DNA from: Bacillus sp. S/N-304-OC-R1
GTDB taxonomy: Bacteria > Bacillota > Bacilli > Bacillales > Cytobacillaceae
Length of the DNA stretch: 42,047 nt
Assembly (NCBI RefSeq): GCF_019749375.1
Contig: NZ_JACWFE010000012.1
Span: forward strand, 1-42,047
Direction of reading: 5' to 3'
Made by a program: the position numbers and the translations under genes. Shown in pieces: positions 1 to 9,575 of the stretch; the stretch's first letter is position 1, and every line of letters begins with the position of its first letter. The notes below the pieces were generated by a model. That model saw only the letters and a program-made list of their open reading frames with translations, was not told the origin of the DNA and did not search any database.

Positions 1-39
1 CGCTTCCGCTTTTCTTTGTCTAGCTACAGCGCATTGGCC
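1..39. repeat. Edge of a dispersed intergenic repeat (partial)
   Basis: Read on the minus strand, this edge holds the terminal motif GCGCTGTAGCTAGACAAAG followed directly by AAAAGCGGAAGCG. These match the end and the beginning of the two fuller copies at 22528-22703 and 29853-29975. It therefore looks like the junction of two head-to-tail copies cut by the window edge. No coding sequence is visible. Confidence 0.6.
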
Positions 40-54
40 ATTCCGCAGTAATTA

Positions 55-1194
55 TTAACATCCAATTTGTCTTGCGATAACCATGCGTTGAATTTCAGAA
101 GTTCCTTCGCCGATTTCTGTCAATTTTCCATCACGCATAAATCGCTCAACATGATATTCCTTCATATACCCATAGCCACCGTGTATTTGCACTGCCTGAT
201 CTGTTACTTCCATGCAAATTTCAGATGCATATAATTTACACATTGACGCTTCCTTTGAAAATGGTCTGCCTTGATCTTTTAACCAGGCTGCCTTATAGAC
301 CATATTCCTTGCCAATTCAATTTTCATCGCCATATCAGCAAGCTTAAACTGAATGGCTTGGAATTGGGAAAGAGAACGTCCAAATTGCTTTCTTTCTTTT
401 GCATATTGCAAAGTTTTTTCATATGCTGCTTGAGCGATTCCAACAGCCATGGCCCCTATTCCTATTCTTCCCCCATCTAGGGTAATTAAAAACTGCTTAA
501 ATCCTTCTCCTTTTTCGCCGAGCAAGTGCTCAGTCGGAACGCGCACATTGTCTAATACTAATTCTGTCGTATTCGAAGCGTGCAGCCCCATTTTTTCATA
601 ATTATCGATTACCTTAAATCCTTCCGAATCAGTTGGAACAATAATCGCACTAATTTCTTTCTTTCCATCCTTTTCACCTGTGACAGCTGTCAAAGCTAAA
701 TGCTTCGCATAGCTGGCATTGGTGATAAAGCATTTATTCCCATTAATAATATACTCGCCATCTACTTCAACTGCAGTTGTTTTTGTTCCACCGGCATCAG
801 AACCGGCGTTAGGTTCAGTTAAACCAAATGCACCTAATGATTCACCAGTACAAATAGGGACTAAGTATTTTTGTTTTTGCTCCTCTGTACCGAAGAGATA
901 AAGAGGCGCACCACCCAATGAAATATGTGCTGAATATGTGATTCCTGTAGAAGCGCAAGCACGGCTTAACTCCTCTGTAACAATAGCAAAACTAATAGTA
1001 TCTGCACCTGCTCCACCATATTCCTCAGGGAATGGCAACCCCATTAACCCAAGATCAGCCATCTTTTTAAATATATCAATTGGAAATTGCTTTGTTTGAT
1101 CTCTTTCCAGTGCACCTGGAGCTACTTCTTCATCTGCAAATTCTCTTATCGTTTTTAATATCATTTCCTGTTCAGCCGTTAAATCAAAATTCAT
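55..1194 (-). CDS. Acyl-CoA dehydrogenase (short/branched-chain type)
   Basis: FAD-dependent dehydrogenase that introduces the alpha-beta double bond into acyl-CoA esters in fatty-acid or branched-chain amino-acid breakdown, passing electrons to electron-transfer flavoprotein. At 379 residues it has the usual family length: N-terminal helical domain (about 1-115), central beta domain with FGLTEPNAGSD near 125, and C-terminal helical domain with KERKQFGRSLSQFQ near 270. The segment IGEGTSEIQ near the C terminus carries the expected catalytic glutamate (about residue 363). The ATG follows GGGGG at good spacing. It resembles the AcdA/MmgC group, but substrate range cannot be read from sequence. 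A consensus promoter and a cre-like site lie just upstream, pointing to carbon catabolite control. Confidence 0.93.
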   Translation of the reverse strand: MNFDLTAEQEMILKTIREFADEEVAPGALERDQTKQFPIDIFKKMADLGLMGLPFPEEYGGAGADTISFAIVTEELSRACASTGITYSAHISLGGAPLYLFGTEEQKQKYLVPICTGESLGAFGLTEPNAGSDAGGTKTTAVEVDGEYIINGNKCFITNASYAKHLALTAVTGEKDGKKEISAIIVPTDSEGFKVIDNYEKMGLHASNTTELVLDNVRVPTEHLLGEKGEGFKQFLITLDGGRIGIGAMAVGIAQAAYEKTLQYAKERKQFGRSLSQFQAIQFKLADMAMKIELARNMVYKAAWLKDQGRPFSKEASMCKLYASEICMEVTDQAVQIHGGYGYMKEYHVERFMRDGKLTEIGEGTSEIQRMVIARQIGC

Positions 1195-1220
1195 ACCGTA
1201 ATCCCCCTTTATAACACTTT

Positions 1221-1234
1221 TGAATACGCTTACA
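1221..1234 (-). promoter_or_regulatory. Candidate cre site (CcpA operator) for the acyl-CoA dehydrogenase
   Basis: TGAATACGCTTACA matches the cre consensus TGWAANCGNTNWCA at every defined position except the fifth. It lies 26 bases upstream of the dehydrogenase start codon and covers the predicted transcription start, where CcpA binding normally represses. The match is seen; the function is inferred from CcpA control of fatty-acid degradation genes in Bacillus. Confidence 0.6.
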
Positions 1235-1239
1235 TTTAT

Positions 1240-1269
1240 ATTATAAAAGAGGTTGCCTAATTTTCACAA
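1240..1269 (-). promoter_or_regulatory. SigA-type promoter for the acyl-CoA dehydrogenase
   Basis: On the minus strand TTGTGA and TATAAT are separated by 18 bases. The predicted start near 1233 falls inside the cre-like site. Confidence 0.6.
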
Positions 1270-1296
1270 CATTTAAAAACTTTGTAAAATATTTTA

Positions 1297-1827
1297 TTAT
1301 ACAAATATAGAAATAATAATCAAAAGGAGTCCTAAAGCTCCAGAGATGGAAAAGGATAAAAATTTAAACTTCCAGCCCGTAAATAGCCACAATAAACAAT
1401 TAACAATTACATTTATGTATAGAAACATTAAACTGCCTGGAAATAATTTCGAAATAAATTCAACAGACGATAATAATAAAATTAATGCAGAAGCAATCAA
1501 TGGAATTTGTAACAAAATTCCTTTTTTAGAAAAATAATATGTGAACAAAATACCTGCGAAAACAAATAAAATTGAAAAGGTGATTTGCAAAGTAATAGAC
1601 AATTCAGTAAAATGGATTAAAAACACAGTAACTGGAATCAAAAGTAAAAAGAGAAAATGATTTTTCCAATATTTCTTTTTAGATTTTGAAGGTTCATTTA
1701 TTTCTTCCGGGCTATTCCCCTCTGTGTACAGGGCTAAAAGGTAATTGCAATATTGTTCGGGCAGCATCCGATTATTTTTCCAAGTTATGATTTCGTTTAT
1801 AATAATCTTTTTTCTCGTTTCATTCAT
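1297..1827 (-). CDS. Unidentified small membrane protein
   Basis: I do not recognise this gene. From the ATG at 1827 it encodes 176 residues: a charged cytosolic stretch with WKNNRMLPEQYCNYLLALYTEG at about residues 16-37, a lysine-rich linker (about 45-53), then four to five hydrophobic segments running to the C terminus with few charged residues. The open frame extends upstream to 1902, but that part overlaps the sigA terminator hairpin, so the internal ATG is preferred; its ribosome binding site (GGACGTG) is weak. It lies between sigA and the acyl-CoA dehydrogenase and may depend on read-through past the sigA terminator. An integral membrane protein with a short cytosolic N-terminal domain is as far as the sequence goes. 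Confidence 0.7.
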   Translation of the reverse strand: MNETRKKIIINEIITWKNNRMLPEQYCNYLLALYTEGNSPEEINEPSKSKKKYWKNHFLFLLLIPVTVFLIHFTELSITLQITFSILFVFAGILFTYYFSKKGILLQIPLIASALILLLSSVEFISKLFPGSLMFLYINVIVNCLLWLFTGWKFKFLSFSISGALGLLLIIISIFV

Positions 1828-1851
1828 AATGATGACACGTCCATTTCCGGT

Positions 1852-1895
1852 ACAAAAAAAATAGTCTACCTCTATTGTAAGAAGTAAACTATTTT
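1852..1895 (-). terminator. Rho-independent terminator of the sigA operon
   Basis: On the minus strand AAATAGTTTAC pairs with GTAGACTATTT (one G-T wobble) across a 15-base loop, and the stem runs into a tract of eight Ts. It begins 15 bases after the sigA stop codon. Confidence 0.8.
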
Positions 1896-1909
1896 CTGAC
1901 AATCATTTT

Positions 1910-3037
1910 CTATTCTAAGAAGTCTTTCAGTCGCTTGCTTCTGCTTGGATGTCTTAGTTTGCGCAAGGCTTTTGCTTCAATCTGGCGAATACGTTCACGT
2001 GTAACACCGAATACTTTACCGACTTCTTCTAACGTCCGTGTACGTCCGTCATCAAGTCCAAAGCGAAGTCTCAGTACATTTTCCTCTCGATCAGTTAAAG
2101 TGTCTAGAACATCCTCTAGCTGCTCTTTTAACAGCTCGTAGGCCGCATGCTCTGACGGAGAAGTTGCATCTTGGTCTTCAATAAAGTCACCTAAGTGAGA
2201 ATCGTCTTCCTCACCAATTGGTGTTTCTAAAGAAACTGGCTCTTGGGCAATTTTTAAAATTTCCCTCACCTTGTCCGGAGTTAAATCCATGTCCTCAGCA
2301 ATTTCTTCTGGTGTTGGTTCACGCCCTAAATCCTGAAGTAATTGACGCTGAACACGGATGAGCTTATTGATAGTTTCAACCATATGAACAGGAATTCGGA
2401 TTGTTCTAGCCTGATCAGCAATAGCTCTCGTAATAGCCTGACGAATCCACCAAGTAGCATAAGTACTAAATTTAAATCCTTTTCTATAATCAAACTTTTC
2501 AACAGCTTTGATTAAGCCCATGTTTCCTTCCTGAATTAAGTCAAGGAAGAGCATCCCACGTCCAACATAGCGTTTAGCAATACTAACAACTAATCGAAGG
2601 TTTGCTTCGGCAAGACGTCTTTTTGCTTCCTCGTCGCCTTCTTCAATACGCTCAGCAAGTGAAATTTCCTCTTCAGCAGAAAGAAGATCTACACGGCCAA
2701 TTTCTTTTAAGTACATGCGAACAGGGTCATTAATTTTTACTCCTGGAGGCACACTTAAATCATTTAGATCAAATTCTTCTTCACCTTTTGCTAGTTCCTG
2801 AATATTTGGATCTGCATCGTCATCATTATCTCCAACGAGTTCAACACCTTGATCTCCTAGGAACTCGTAGAATTCATCCATCTGATGAGAATCCAGTTCA
2901 AAATGGGCCATTTTTTCGGCGATATCGTCATAGGCAAGAACGCCCGTCTTCTTTCCAACTTCAGTTAGTTGTTCCTTCACTTGTTCTAGGGTCAATTCTG
3001 AATCAACTTCTTTTGAACGAGCTGATTTTTCAGCCAT
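1910..3037 (-). CDS. sigA: Primary RNA polymerase sigma factor SigA (RpoD)
   Basis: Housekeeping sigma factor that directs core RNA polymerase to -35/-10 promoters. From ATG 3037, preceded by GGAGGGGG at good spacing, it has 375 residues. An upstream in-frame TTG at 3055 has no such site. Region 1.1 is at the N terminus and region 1.2 near 95-125 ([13 protein letters not shown]). Regions 2.1-2.4 lie near 140-215, including the -10 recognition helix with [17 protein letters not shown]. Region 4.2 is near 325-370, with the helix-turn-helix [20 protein letters not shown]. The match to B. subtilis SigA is nearly complete outside the N-terminal 70 residues. It follows dnaG in the classical macromolecular-synthesis operon, here lacking rpsU, which lies at 23216. 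Confidence 0.99.
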   Translation of the reverse strand: MAEKSARSKEVDSELTLEQVKEQLTEVGKKTGVLAYDDIAEKMAHFELDSHQMDEFYEFLGDQGVELVGDNDDDADPNIQELAKGEEEFDLNDLSVPPGVKINDPVRMYLKEIGRVDLLSAEEEISLAERIEEGDEEAKRRLAEANLRLVVSIAKRYVGRGMLFLDLIQEGNMGLIKAVEKFDYRKGFKFSTYATWWIRQAITRAIADQARTIRIPVHMVETINKLIRVQRQLLQDLGREPTPEEIAEDMDLTPDKVREILKIAQEPVSLETPIGEEDDSHLGDFIEDQDATSPSEHAAYELLKEQLEDVLDTLTDREENVLRLRFGLDDGRTRTLEEVGKVFGVTRERIRQIEAKALRKLRHPSRSKRLKDFLE

Positions 3038-3085
3038 ATGTCCCCCTCCTTCCAAAGTACAGACAATCTTTTAAAAAAAACTAAT

Positions 3086-4897
3086 CTATAGAGACTTGCG
3101 CAATTGAATAATTTCCATTGCAATCAAGGCTGCTTTCGCAAAATCGCTTTTCCGCTCTGCTTCTTTTTGTTGGAGCAGTTTTTCTTTTATCATTAACATT
3201 TTTTGATAATTAAACACCTGTTTTATATAATCCGTTAATTCTTGTTCGCTTAATTCCTCGTTTATGCTCATCATTTCGATATCAGCAACAATTCTTTTTA
3301 ACTTCTCATCTTCAATAAAATTTATAAAAGCACTAGTATCCGGCGGATTGCCTTCCTCATAGTAGCCTAGTAAGTAAGTAATGATTGCTTGATGCTCATC
3401 GACATTAAAAGTATTTCCCTGCAGCCGATCCTGGATTTTAAAAGCAAGCTCACTATTTGTAAGCATATGTGCAATTAAATTTCTTTCGGCTCGATAATAA
3501 GCTGGTTTTAGCTGTTTTACTTGCTTTGGAAGAACAAGCTGTTGTTTGTTTTCAACCGGACTCTGTCCTTTATTCTTCCTTCTATCTGTAAAATTAATTT
3601 GTTTTTCCTGCTCTTTAAGTGCCTCTAAAGAAAGCGAAAATTCATCGGAAATTTGCCTTAAATAATAATCCTTTTCAACAGCATTATCTAATTTGCTAAT
3701 TTCCGTTAATACTTCTTCGATATAGAGCAAGCGATCTCCTTCATCTTGAAGCTTTTTCCCTCTTCGGTAATAAAGAAGTTTGAATGCCATTAGTGTTTGG
3801 CTTCCATCAATTACCTCGTTACGGAACTTTTCCGGCCCAAATTTTTTAACATAATCATCGGGGTCAAGTCCATCAGGCATTAATGCTACCCTGACTTGGC
3901 ATCCTGCATTTGATAGCAAATTTGCTGCCCGAAATGCTGCTTCAATTCCAGCATGATCTGAATCATAACAGACAGTAATATTTTGAGCAGTTCTCTTTAA
4001 TATAGTGACATGATCGTCTGTTAATGATGTTCCCATTGTGCCAATGCCGTTTTCAACCCCTGCAAGATCAGCAGAAATTACATCTGCAAACCCCTCAAAT
4101 AAAACAGCATTTTGATGCTTCTTAATATGTGGCCTTGCTAAATGAAAATTATATAAAATTTTACTTTTATTAAAGATTGGCGTTTCAGGGCTATTTAAAT
4201 ATTTGGGCTCATCGTCCCCTAGTGATCTTCCTGAAAAAGCAATCGTTTTTCCATTTCGGTCAAAAATAGGAAACATTATTCGATTTCTAAAGCGATCAAA
4301 ATGACTGCCATCTTTATCACGCTTTATGATTAGTCCTGCCTTTTCCAGCACATCAATTGGGAATTTTCTCTTCGTTAAAAACTTATATACAAAATCCCAA
4401 GAATTTAGAGAATACCCAATTTGAAATTTTTCTATTGATTCAATTGTGAATCCCCTGGCAAGCAAATAATCTAATGCATGTTGGCCATCTTTTGTGTTTA
4501 GCAGCAGATGATGATAGAATTTACGCAATAGCTCATGAGCTTCTAGCATTTGCTGAATATCAGGAGGAACTGATTGTTGAGCTGTTGCACTTTGAACATT
4601 AATATCGAGCTTAATATTCCCTTTTTCAGCTAATTTGACAGCAGCCTCTTGAAAGGAATATCCTTCAAGATCCATTAAAAATGAAAAAGCATTTCCTCCC
4701 GCTCCACAGCCAAAGCAATGATATATTTGCTTATCAGGTGAAACAGAAAAGGATGGCGTGTTCTCTCCATGAAATGGGCATAAACCAAAGTAATTTCGTC
4801 CTTGTTTCTTTAATTGAACATAGTCGCTTATAATATCAACAATATCGACAGATTGCCGAATCTCATTCACCTTTTCCTCGGCGATACGCTCTACCAT
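3086..4897 (-). CDS. dnaG: DNA primase DnaG
   Basis: Makes RNA primers for Okazaki fragments and works with the replicative helicase. At 603 residues it has the usual Bacillus length. The N-terminal CHC2 zinc-binding domain uses C40, H43, C61 and C64. The TOPRIM catalytic core spans about 260-350, with VLFEGFADV and the acidic CYDSDHAG motif. The C-terminal 150 residues form the helicase-interacting domain (ERNLIAHMLTNSELA onward). ATG 4897 follows GGAG at good distance. It precedes sigA by 48 bases in the same operon. Upstream, where Bacillus species usually have yqxD, only a decayed remnant remains. Confidence 0.99.
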   Translation of the reverse strand: MVERIAEEKVNEIRQSVDIVDIISDYVQLKKQGRNYFGLCPFHGENTPSFSVSPDKQIYHCFGCGAGGNAFSFLMDLEGYSFQEAAVKLAEKGNIKLDINVQSATAQQSVPPDIQQMLEAHELLRKFYHHLLLNTKDGQHALDYLLARGFTIESIEKFQIGYSLNSWDFVYKFLTKRKFPIDVLEKAGLIIKRDKDGSHFDRFRNRIMFPIFDRNGKTIAFSGRSLGDDEPKYLNSPETPIFNKSKILYNFHLARPHIKKHQNAVLFEGFADVISADLAGVENGIGTMGTSLTDDHVTILKRTAQNITVCYDSDHAGIEAAFRAANLLSNAGCQVRVALMPDGLDPDDYVKKFGPEKFRNEVIDGSQTLMAFKLLYYRRGKKLQDEGDRLLYIEEVLTEISKLDNAVEKDYYLRQISDEFSLSLEALKEQEKQINFTDRRKNKGQSPVENKQQLVLPKQVKQLKPAYYRAERNLIAHMLTNSELAFKIQDRLQGNTFNVDEHQAIITYLLGYYEEGNPPDTSAFINFIEDEKLKRIVADIEMMSINEELSEQELTDYIKQVFNYQKMLMIKEKLLQQKEAERKSDFAKAALIAMEIIQLRKSL

Positions 4898-4983
4898 GGG
4901 AACATCTCCAATTAATTACAAATCTCTTTGCCTAGCGCAGATCTAGGCTTAATTTAGATGCTATATATTTATTTCTATAAAGA

Positions 4984-5434
4984 TTAACGAAATCCTTCAA
5001 ATTTCGACAAAATCTTTGTCAATTCTTTCACAAACCTCGTACGATCTTCCCGACTGTCAGGCTTGGGTCCTTTCCCATATATCCCCCTTCGTCGCGCTAT
5101 TGCTGATAAAAATCTCTGAGCGCAGTATGAATGTCTTTCTCATCGTATGAAATCCCCTTTGGAGACAGAACAAAAACTCCTTAAAGTAAAAGTGTCGATG
5201 CTAATCTAAACCTGAGTCACAACTACATCCTATTCATCACATGATTCACAAAAAACAGTTCAACAGCTTCTTTGCTAAAATCACAAATTTTCATGTCACT
5301 CCGTCTAGGTAATTTTTCATGTGAGCATATGAAGCGGTAAATATTGCTTCAACAGAAAAATTATTAGTTATTTCGACAATTTCTTCTTTTACAGGACAAG
5401 AATCGGCATCAACCAAAATGATTGGATTGGCCAA
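4984..5434 (-). pseudogene. yqxD: Decayed yqxD (DUF188/UPF0178, PIN-like family) remnant
   Basis: Fragments of YqxD appear in order but in different frames. A TTG-initiated 47-residue piece (5434-5291) has the family N terminus ILVDADSCPVKEEIVEI and the TASYAHM segment. Then come VNHVMNR and DVVVTQ across a frameshift. Next is LASTLLL, an in-frame stop, and [18 protein letters not shown] (about 5215-5118). Finally an open segment near 5105-4984 carries the family motif [15 protein letters not shown] and ends in FEGFR plus a stop. At least three frameshifts and internal stops rule out a full-length product. YqxD lies directly before dnaG in B. subtilis, so this is decay in place. The conserved ends suggest the loss is fairly recent. 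Confidence 0.88.
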
Positions 5435-5801
5435 TGTTCTAATTATTCTACATCACTCCACATATTCCTTCTTTCTAAAAACAACTTTTGACTAGTATTA
5501 AAACACTCTATAAAACATAGCATAGTGCTATGTAATAGAATTAATGCTAAAAAGCCATTTTAATAAGCCAAACTATATCAATTGGTAGATGTCGAATTGT
5601 TTTTAGTCCGGTCACTTGACTTCTCACAATAAATAGTTTATTCCTTCACACTGAACTCTAAACCTAAACTACAACATTTTTATCACAATTTTTTATTATA
5701 GTATAAAAAATCACTAATATCTATTATTTTTTCATATTTCTAATTAAATTTTTCAAGCGAAATAAATAGCAATTTTCAAAAGGTTCCGCTACTTTTTCCC
5801 T
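5435..5801. other. AT-rich intergenic region between ppsR and the yqxD remnant
   Basis: No gene is supported here. It contains a perfect inverted repeat at 5515-5533, ACATAGCA/TGCTATGT with a 3-base loop; on the minus strand a TTTTATAG run follows, so it could be a weak terminator. I found no convincing -35/-10 pair for dnaG-sigA, although a weak one (TTGAAG, 17 bases, TAGAAA) overlaps the yqxD tail at 4972-5000. Confidence 0.5.
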
Positions 5802-5836
5802 AAAAAAGAAAAAGGCACATAATGAGAATTATGTGC
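5802..5836 (-). terminator. Rho-independent terminator of ppsR
   Basis: On the minus strand GCACATAA pairs perfectly with TTATGTGC across a short loop, followed by TTTTTCTTTTTT. It starts at the ppsR stop codon. Confidence 0.88.
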
Positions 5837-6654
5837 TAGCTTTTTGGAAAGCTTTTGTGATATTGATTTAATATTAAATTCGCTGTTTCTTCAACGGCTT
5901 TATTGGTCACATCTATAACTGGACATTTTAATCTATTTACTACCTTCTCAAAATAATTAATTTCTTCTGTTATCCGTTCAATATTAGCATAGCTTGCACT
6001 ATCACTTAAGCCTAAGGAGATAAGGCGTTCTCGGCGGATATGATTGAGTTTTTCAGGACTAATTTTCAGCCCAAAACACTTTTCCGGCTGCACTGAAAAT
6101 AATTCTTCTGGCGGGTCTACTTCAGGTACTAAAGGAACATTTGCAACTTTTAGTCTCTTATGAGCTAAATATTGAGAGAGCGGGGTTTTCGATGTACGCG
6201 ATACACCGACTAGAACGATATCAGCCTTTAATATTCCTCTAGGGTCCCGGCCATCATCGTATTTTACTGCAAATTCAATTGCCTCGATTTTTTTAAAATA
6301 ATCGTCATCCAATTTTCTTACAAGCCCTGGTTCAAAGAGCGGGGTTTTTCCATGCAAATGCTGAATTTTATCCATTAATGGACCAATTATATCACAGGCA
6401 TATATTCCTTCTCTTTCAGCAAGCTCATTAATATACTCACGCATCTCAGGCTTAACTAGAGTATATACAATCATTCCTTTATCCATTTTGGCTAATGATA
6501 CAACTTCCTCTATATGAACTTTGTCCTCTACATATGGAAATCGTTTAATTGTTACCCCGCTGCCATTAAATTGGCTGGCAGCTGCCTTTGTAACTAACTC
6601 GGCAGTCTCCCCAACAGAGTCAGACACAACATAGATGATTGGCTTAGTTGTCAT
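5836..6654 (-). CDS. ppsR: Bifunctional kinase/phosphorylase regulator of pyruvate-phosphate dikinase/PEP synthase (DUF299)
   Basis: The family phosphorylates and dephosphorylates a threonine of PPDK or PEP synthetase, switching the enzyme off and on. It has 272 residues, opens with [14 protein letters not shown] and carries a P-loop-like motif GVSRTSKT at 150-157, followed by [25 protein letters not shown], all typical of DUF299 (B. subtilis YqfL). It sits 30 bases downstream of ccpN, as in B. subtilis, where the CcpN partner connects it to gluconeogenesis. No PPDK gene lies in this window, so its substrate here is inferred. Confidence 0.93.
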   Translation of the reverse strand: MTTKPIIYVVSDSVGETAELVTKAAASQFNGSGVTIKRFPYVEDKVHIEEVVSLAKMDKGMIVYTLVKPEMREYINELAEREGIYACDIIGPLMDKIQHLHGKTPLFEPGLVRKLDDDYFKKIEAIEFAVKYDDGRDPRGILKADIVLVGVSRTSKTPLSQYLAHKRLKVANVPLVPEVDPPEELFSVQPEKCFGLKISPEKLNHIRRERLISLGLSDSASYANIERITEEINYFEKVVNRLKCPVIDVTNKAVEETANLILNQYHKSFPKS

Positions 6655-6684
6655 CCCTTAACACCATCTCCTCTGTTCATGAAA

Positions 6685-7317
6685 TTAATTGTCTTCTGCA
6701 AGAGCAAGAAAAGCTTTTGTTAAATTTGTTTTCGTAATTCTGCCTATGACTTCAAAACCTTTTTCTGTTTCTTTCACAACAGGCATTGCATCTATTTGTT
6801 TCTCTATCAATTTCTTGGCAATATCAATTAAAAGATCTTCTTTTTCACACATCGCAATATTCGGCATTCTTGTCATAATAATATTTACCGGAATATTCGT
6901 CAATTCTTGCTTGCCTAAACTCGCACGCAATAAATCTTTTCTGGAAAGGACCCCAACAAGCAACGATGCTTGATCCACGACAAATAATGTTCCTACATCC
7001 TCAAGAAACATTGTACAAATCGCATCGTAAACCGAAACATTTTCGCTTACAACAACAGGGATTGATTGATAATCTTTTACATACAGCTTATTTAAATTTT
7101 CCGTAAGCAGCTGTGTACCTGATTTTCCGGTATAAAAATAGCCAACTCGCGGCCGTGCATCCAAATAACCTGCCATTGTTAAGATAGCTAGGTCCGGTCT
7201 TAATGTTGCCCTTGTTAAATTAAGTTTTTCCGCTATATTTTCGCCTGTAATGGGACCGTTTTCTTTTACAATTTCTAAAATCTTTTCTTGCCGCTTATTT
7301 AATTCGATTGTCCTCAC
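6685..7317 (-). CDS. ccpN: Transcriptional repressor CcpN (HTH plus CBS pair)
   Basis: In B. subtilis CcpN represses gluconeogenic genes (gapB, pckA) and the small RNA SR1 in response to adenine nucleotides. Residues 1-65 form a winged helix-turn-helix (ITGENIAEKLNLTRATLRPDLAIL), and about 80-205 form two CBS domains (SVYDAICTMFLEDVGTLFVV; IIMTRMPN onward). The GTG at 7317 aligns with the start of the B. subtilis protein; another GTG is adjacent at 7320. The start is odd: the best Shine-Dalgarno match, AAGGTGGTGA, overlaps both GTG codons instead of preceding them. It is co-oriented with ppsR. Confidence 0.93.
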   Translation of the reverse strand: MRTIELNKRQEKILEIVKENGPITGENIAEKLNLTRATLRPDLAILTMAGYLDARPRVGYFYTGKSGTQLLTENLNKLYVKDYQSIPVVVSENVSVYDAICTMFLEDVGTLFVVDQASLLVGVLSRKDLLRASLGKQELTNIPVNIIMTRMPNIAMCEKEDLLIDIAKKLIEKQIDAMPVVKETEKGFEVIGRITKTNLTKAFLALAEDN

Positions 7318-7460
7318 CACCTTAGAGCTAGACTAATAGTATTGAATAACGCCTTTAATGTTATACTTTTATAAAATTATTATATACTATTTAGCACAAA
7401 TGAAAAGAATCTTTATTTAAGGCTGCGAAACAATGCAATCTATTGCAGTTTATTTTATTG

Positions 7461-7488
7461 GAAAGAGCCTGTCATTTGGCACAGGCTC
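7461..7488 (-). terminator. Terminator of glyQS
   Basis: On the minus strand GAGCCTGT pairs perfectly with ACAGGCTC across 8 bases, followed by only TTTCC. The short T tract makes it moderate. It lies 15 bases past the glyS stop. Confidence 0.6.
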
Positions 7489-7502
7489 CAGTATATAAAA
7501 TG

Positions 7503-9575
7503 CTATTTAACAATAATTTCGTTCACATTAGCGAATTTTTTAATCATTTTAGCTAATTGAACCATTTGATTAAGTCGATTTTCCCGAATCTCCTGACGAT
7601 CAGCCATAACCATTGTATTTTCGAAGTAATGATCGATTTCTGGCTTCATCGAAATAAGAAGTTCAAACTCATCATTCTCTGAGATTTGAGCTGCCAATTG
7701 TTCTTTAATATCCGCGTATTTATTGAAAAGATTTGTTTCAAATTCATTTTCAAATAATTCCGGATTTACTTCTCTTGGGTTTTCAGCTTTAGCAGAAATA
7801 TTTAGTACACGGCTTAAAGCTTCCATGCTTTCTTTAAAGCCAGCATCATTCTTTCTATTTTCTAAAACTTCTGCTCGTCTTACAATGGATGGCAGTGAAC
7901 CAATTTCATTGCCAAGAACCGCTTCGATTAAATCATATCTAATATGTCTTTCCTGAAGAATATGTTTAATTCTTAGTTTAAAGAATGAAGTCAATTCATT
8001 AGAAAGTTCACATATGGATTTTTTAGCAATTCCAGCTTTTTCTGCTAAAGATAAAGCAGAATTGATTAGCCATTCTAAAGGAATATTCCATTCTTTATTT
8101 ATTAACGTCTGCACAATACCTGTCGCTTGACGTCTAAGTGCGTATGGATCCTGAGAGCCGCTAGGAATGATGCCAATAGCAAAGCAAGCTGCAATAGTAT
8201 CCATTTTTTCTGCAATAGAAAGAGCTGCTCCTGCGTTGCTTGCTGGTGTATTGTCTTCAGCATTCCTTGGCATATAATGCTCGTTGATTGCGATTGCTAC
8301 TGCAGGCTTTTCACCCTTTTGCAAAGCATATTTTTCTCCCATAAATCCTTGAAGCTCCGGAAATTCATAGACCATGTTTGTAACAAGGTCAAATTTGCAA
8401 ATTTCACTCGCTCTATCTGCTGTTTGCTTTTCTTCACTGCTAAGTTCAAGCTTATTAGCCATCTCATTCGTAAGCATACGAACCCGGCTCACTTTCTCTG
8501 AAAGTGTCCCAATTTCCTCATGATAAACAATAGATGTTAATTTAGCTAACAAAGAATCAATCTCTGATTTTTGGTCTTCTTTATAGAAGAAGGCTGCATC
8601 GGAAAGTCTTGCTCTTAGAACCTTTTCATTTCCTTTTGCTACTTTTTCTAAATGCTCATGACCGCCATTTCGAACTGTTACAAAAAATGGAAGAAGTTTA
8701 CCTTCATTCGATTTTACTGGGAAGTAGCGCTGATGCTCCTTCATTGAAGTAATTAATACTTCTTCTGGAATTTCTAAAAATTCCTCTTCAAATCGTCCAA
8801 AAAGAGCTGTTGGATATTCAACAAGATTTGTAACCTCTTCTAGAAGCTCTTCATCTATTGGAATCACCCATTCATTTTCCTCCGCGATTTTTTCCAACTG
8901 CGATACTATCGCTTCTTTTCTTTCCATAGAATCCACAATGACGTATTGGCCAAGCAATGCTTTGACATAATCTCTCGGATCGTTAATCTCAATTTTGCTT
9001 CCTAAGAAACGGTGGCCAAGTGTCCAATTAGATGTCTCTACATCAGTGATTGAAAATGGAATGACTTCACTTCCGAATAAAGCAAGCAGCCATTTAATAG
9101 GACGAATATAGCGAAGGTCATTATTTGCCCATTTCATATTTTTCGGAAATGTCATAGCCGTAATGATTTGCTGCAATTCTGGCAGAAGCTTAATCGTTTC
9201 CTGTCCTTGGATAAATTTTTTCACATGGACGTATTCTATCCCATTAATTTCTTTAAAATAAATATCCTCAACACTGGCACCTTGGCCACGGCAAAAACCG
9301 ACTGCAGCCTTTGTCCATTCGCCATTTTCATCAAGTGCAATTTTTCTCGCTGGTCCTTTTGCTTCTTCATGAATATCCTCTTGAGCCTCGACAACCTCTG
9401 TGACTAGGACCGCTAGACGACGTGGTGTAGAATATGCTGTAATATTGTCAAAGCCAATCTTTTTCTCCATTAGCCAAGCTTGAATTCGATCTGACAGCTG
9501 ATTCATCGAATTCGTTACAAAGCGAGCTGGCATTTCCTCTAAACCTATTTCTAAAAGAAGATCTCTCTTAGTCAC
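7503..9575 (-). CDS. glyS: Glycyl-tRNA synthetase beta subunit
   Basis: Beta subunit of the bacterial alpha2-beta2 glycyl-tRNA synthetase; it mainly provides tRNA recognition while the alpha subunit holds the aminoacylation site. It has 690 residues with the family N terminus [17 protein letters not shown] and internal EHQRYFPV and [13 protein letters not shown] (near 480), plus the C-terminal anticodon-binding-like region. It overlaps glyQ by 8 bases, so the two are translationally coupled, giving equal subunit supply. It is controlled by the glycine T-box upstream of glyQ. Confidence 0.98.
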   Translation of the reverse strand: MTKRDLLLEIGLEEMPARFVTNSMNQLSDRIQAWLMEKKIGFDNITAYSTPRRLAVLVTEVVEAQEDIHEEAKGPARKIALDENGEWTKAAVGFCRGQGASVEDIYFKEINGIEYVHVKKFIQGQETIKLLPELQQIITAMTFPKNMKWANNDLRYIRPIKWLLALFGSEVIPFSITDVETSNWTLGHRFLGSKIEINDPRDYVKALLGQYVIVDSMERKEAIVSQLEKIAEENEWVIPIDEELLEEVTNLVEYPTALFGRFEEEFLEIPEEVLITSMKEHQRYFPVKSNEGKLLPFFVTVRNGGHEHLEKVAKGNEKVLRARLSDAAFFYKEDQKSEIDSLLAKLTSIVYHEEIGTLSEKVSRVRMLTNEMANKLELSSEEKQTADRASEICKFDLVTNMVYEFPELQGFMGEKYALQKGEKPAVAIAINEHYMPRNAEDNTPASNAGAALSIAEKMDTIAACFAIGIIPSGSQDPYALRRQATGIVQTLINKEWNIPLEWLINSALSLAEKAGIAKKSICELSNELTSFFKLRIKHILQERHIRYDLIEAVLGNEIGSLPSIVRRAEVLENRKNDAGFKESMEALSRVLNISAKAENPREVNPELFENEFETNLFNKYADIKEQLAAQISENDEFELLISMKPEIDHYFENTMVMADRQEIRENRLNQMVQLAKMIKKFANVNEIIVK

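Noticed and set aside
1828..1902. N-terminal extension of the membrane protein downstream of sigA
   Set aside because: The extension is the sigA terminator hairpin and its T tract read as codons.
5515..5533. Short inverted repeat as an operator
   Set aside because: No promoter could be placed next to it; a weak terminator or chance palindrome is as likely.
8127..8501. 124-residue plus-strand open frame
   Set aside because: Antisense to glyS and cysteine-rich without pattern; a shadow frame.
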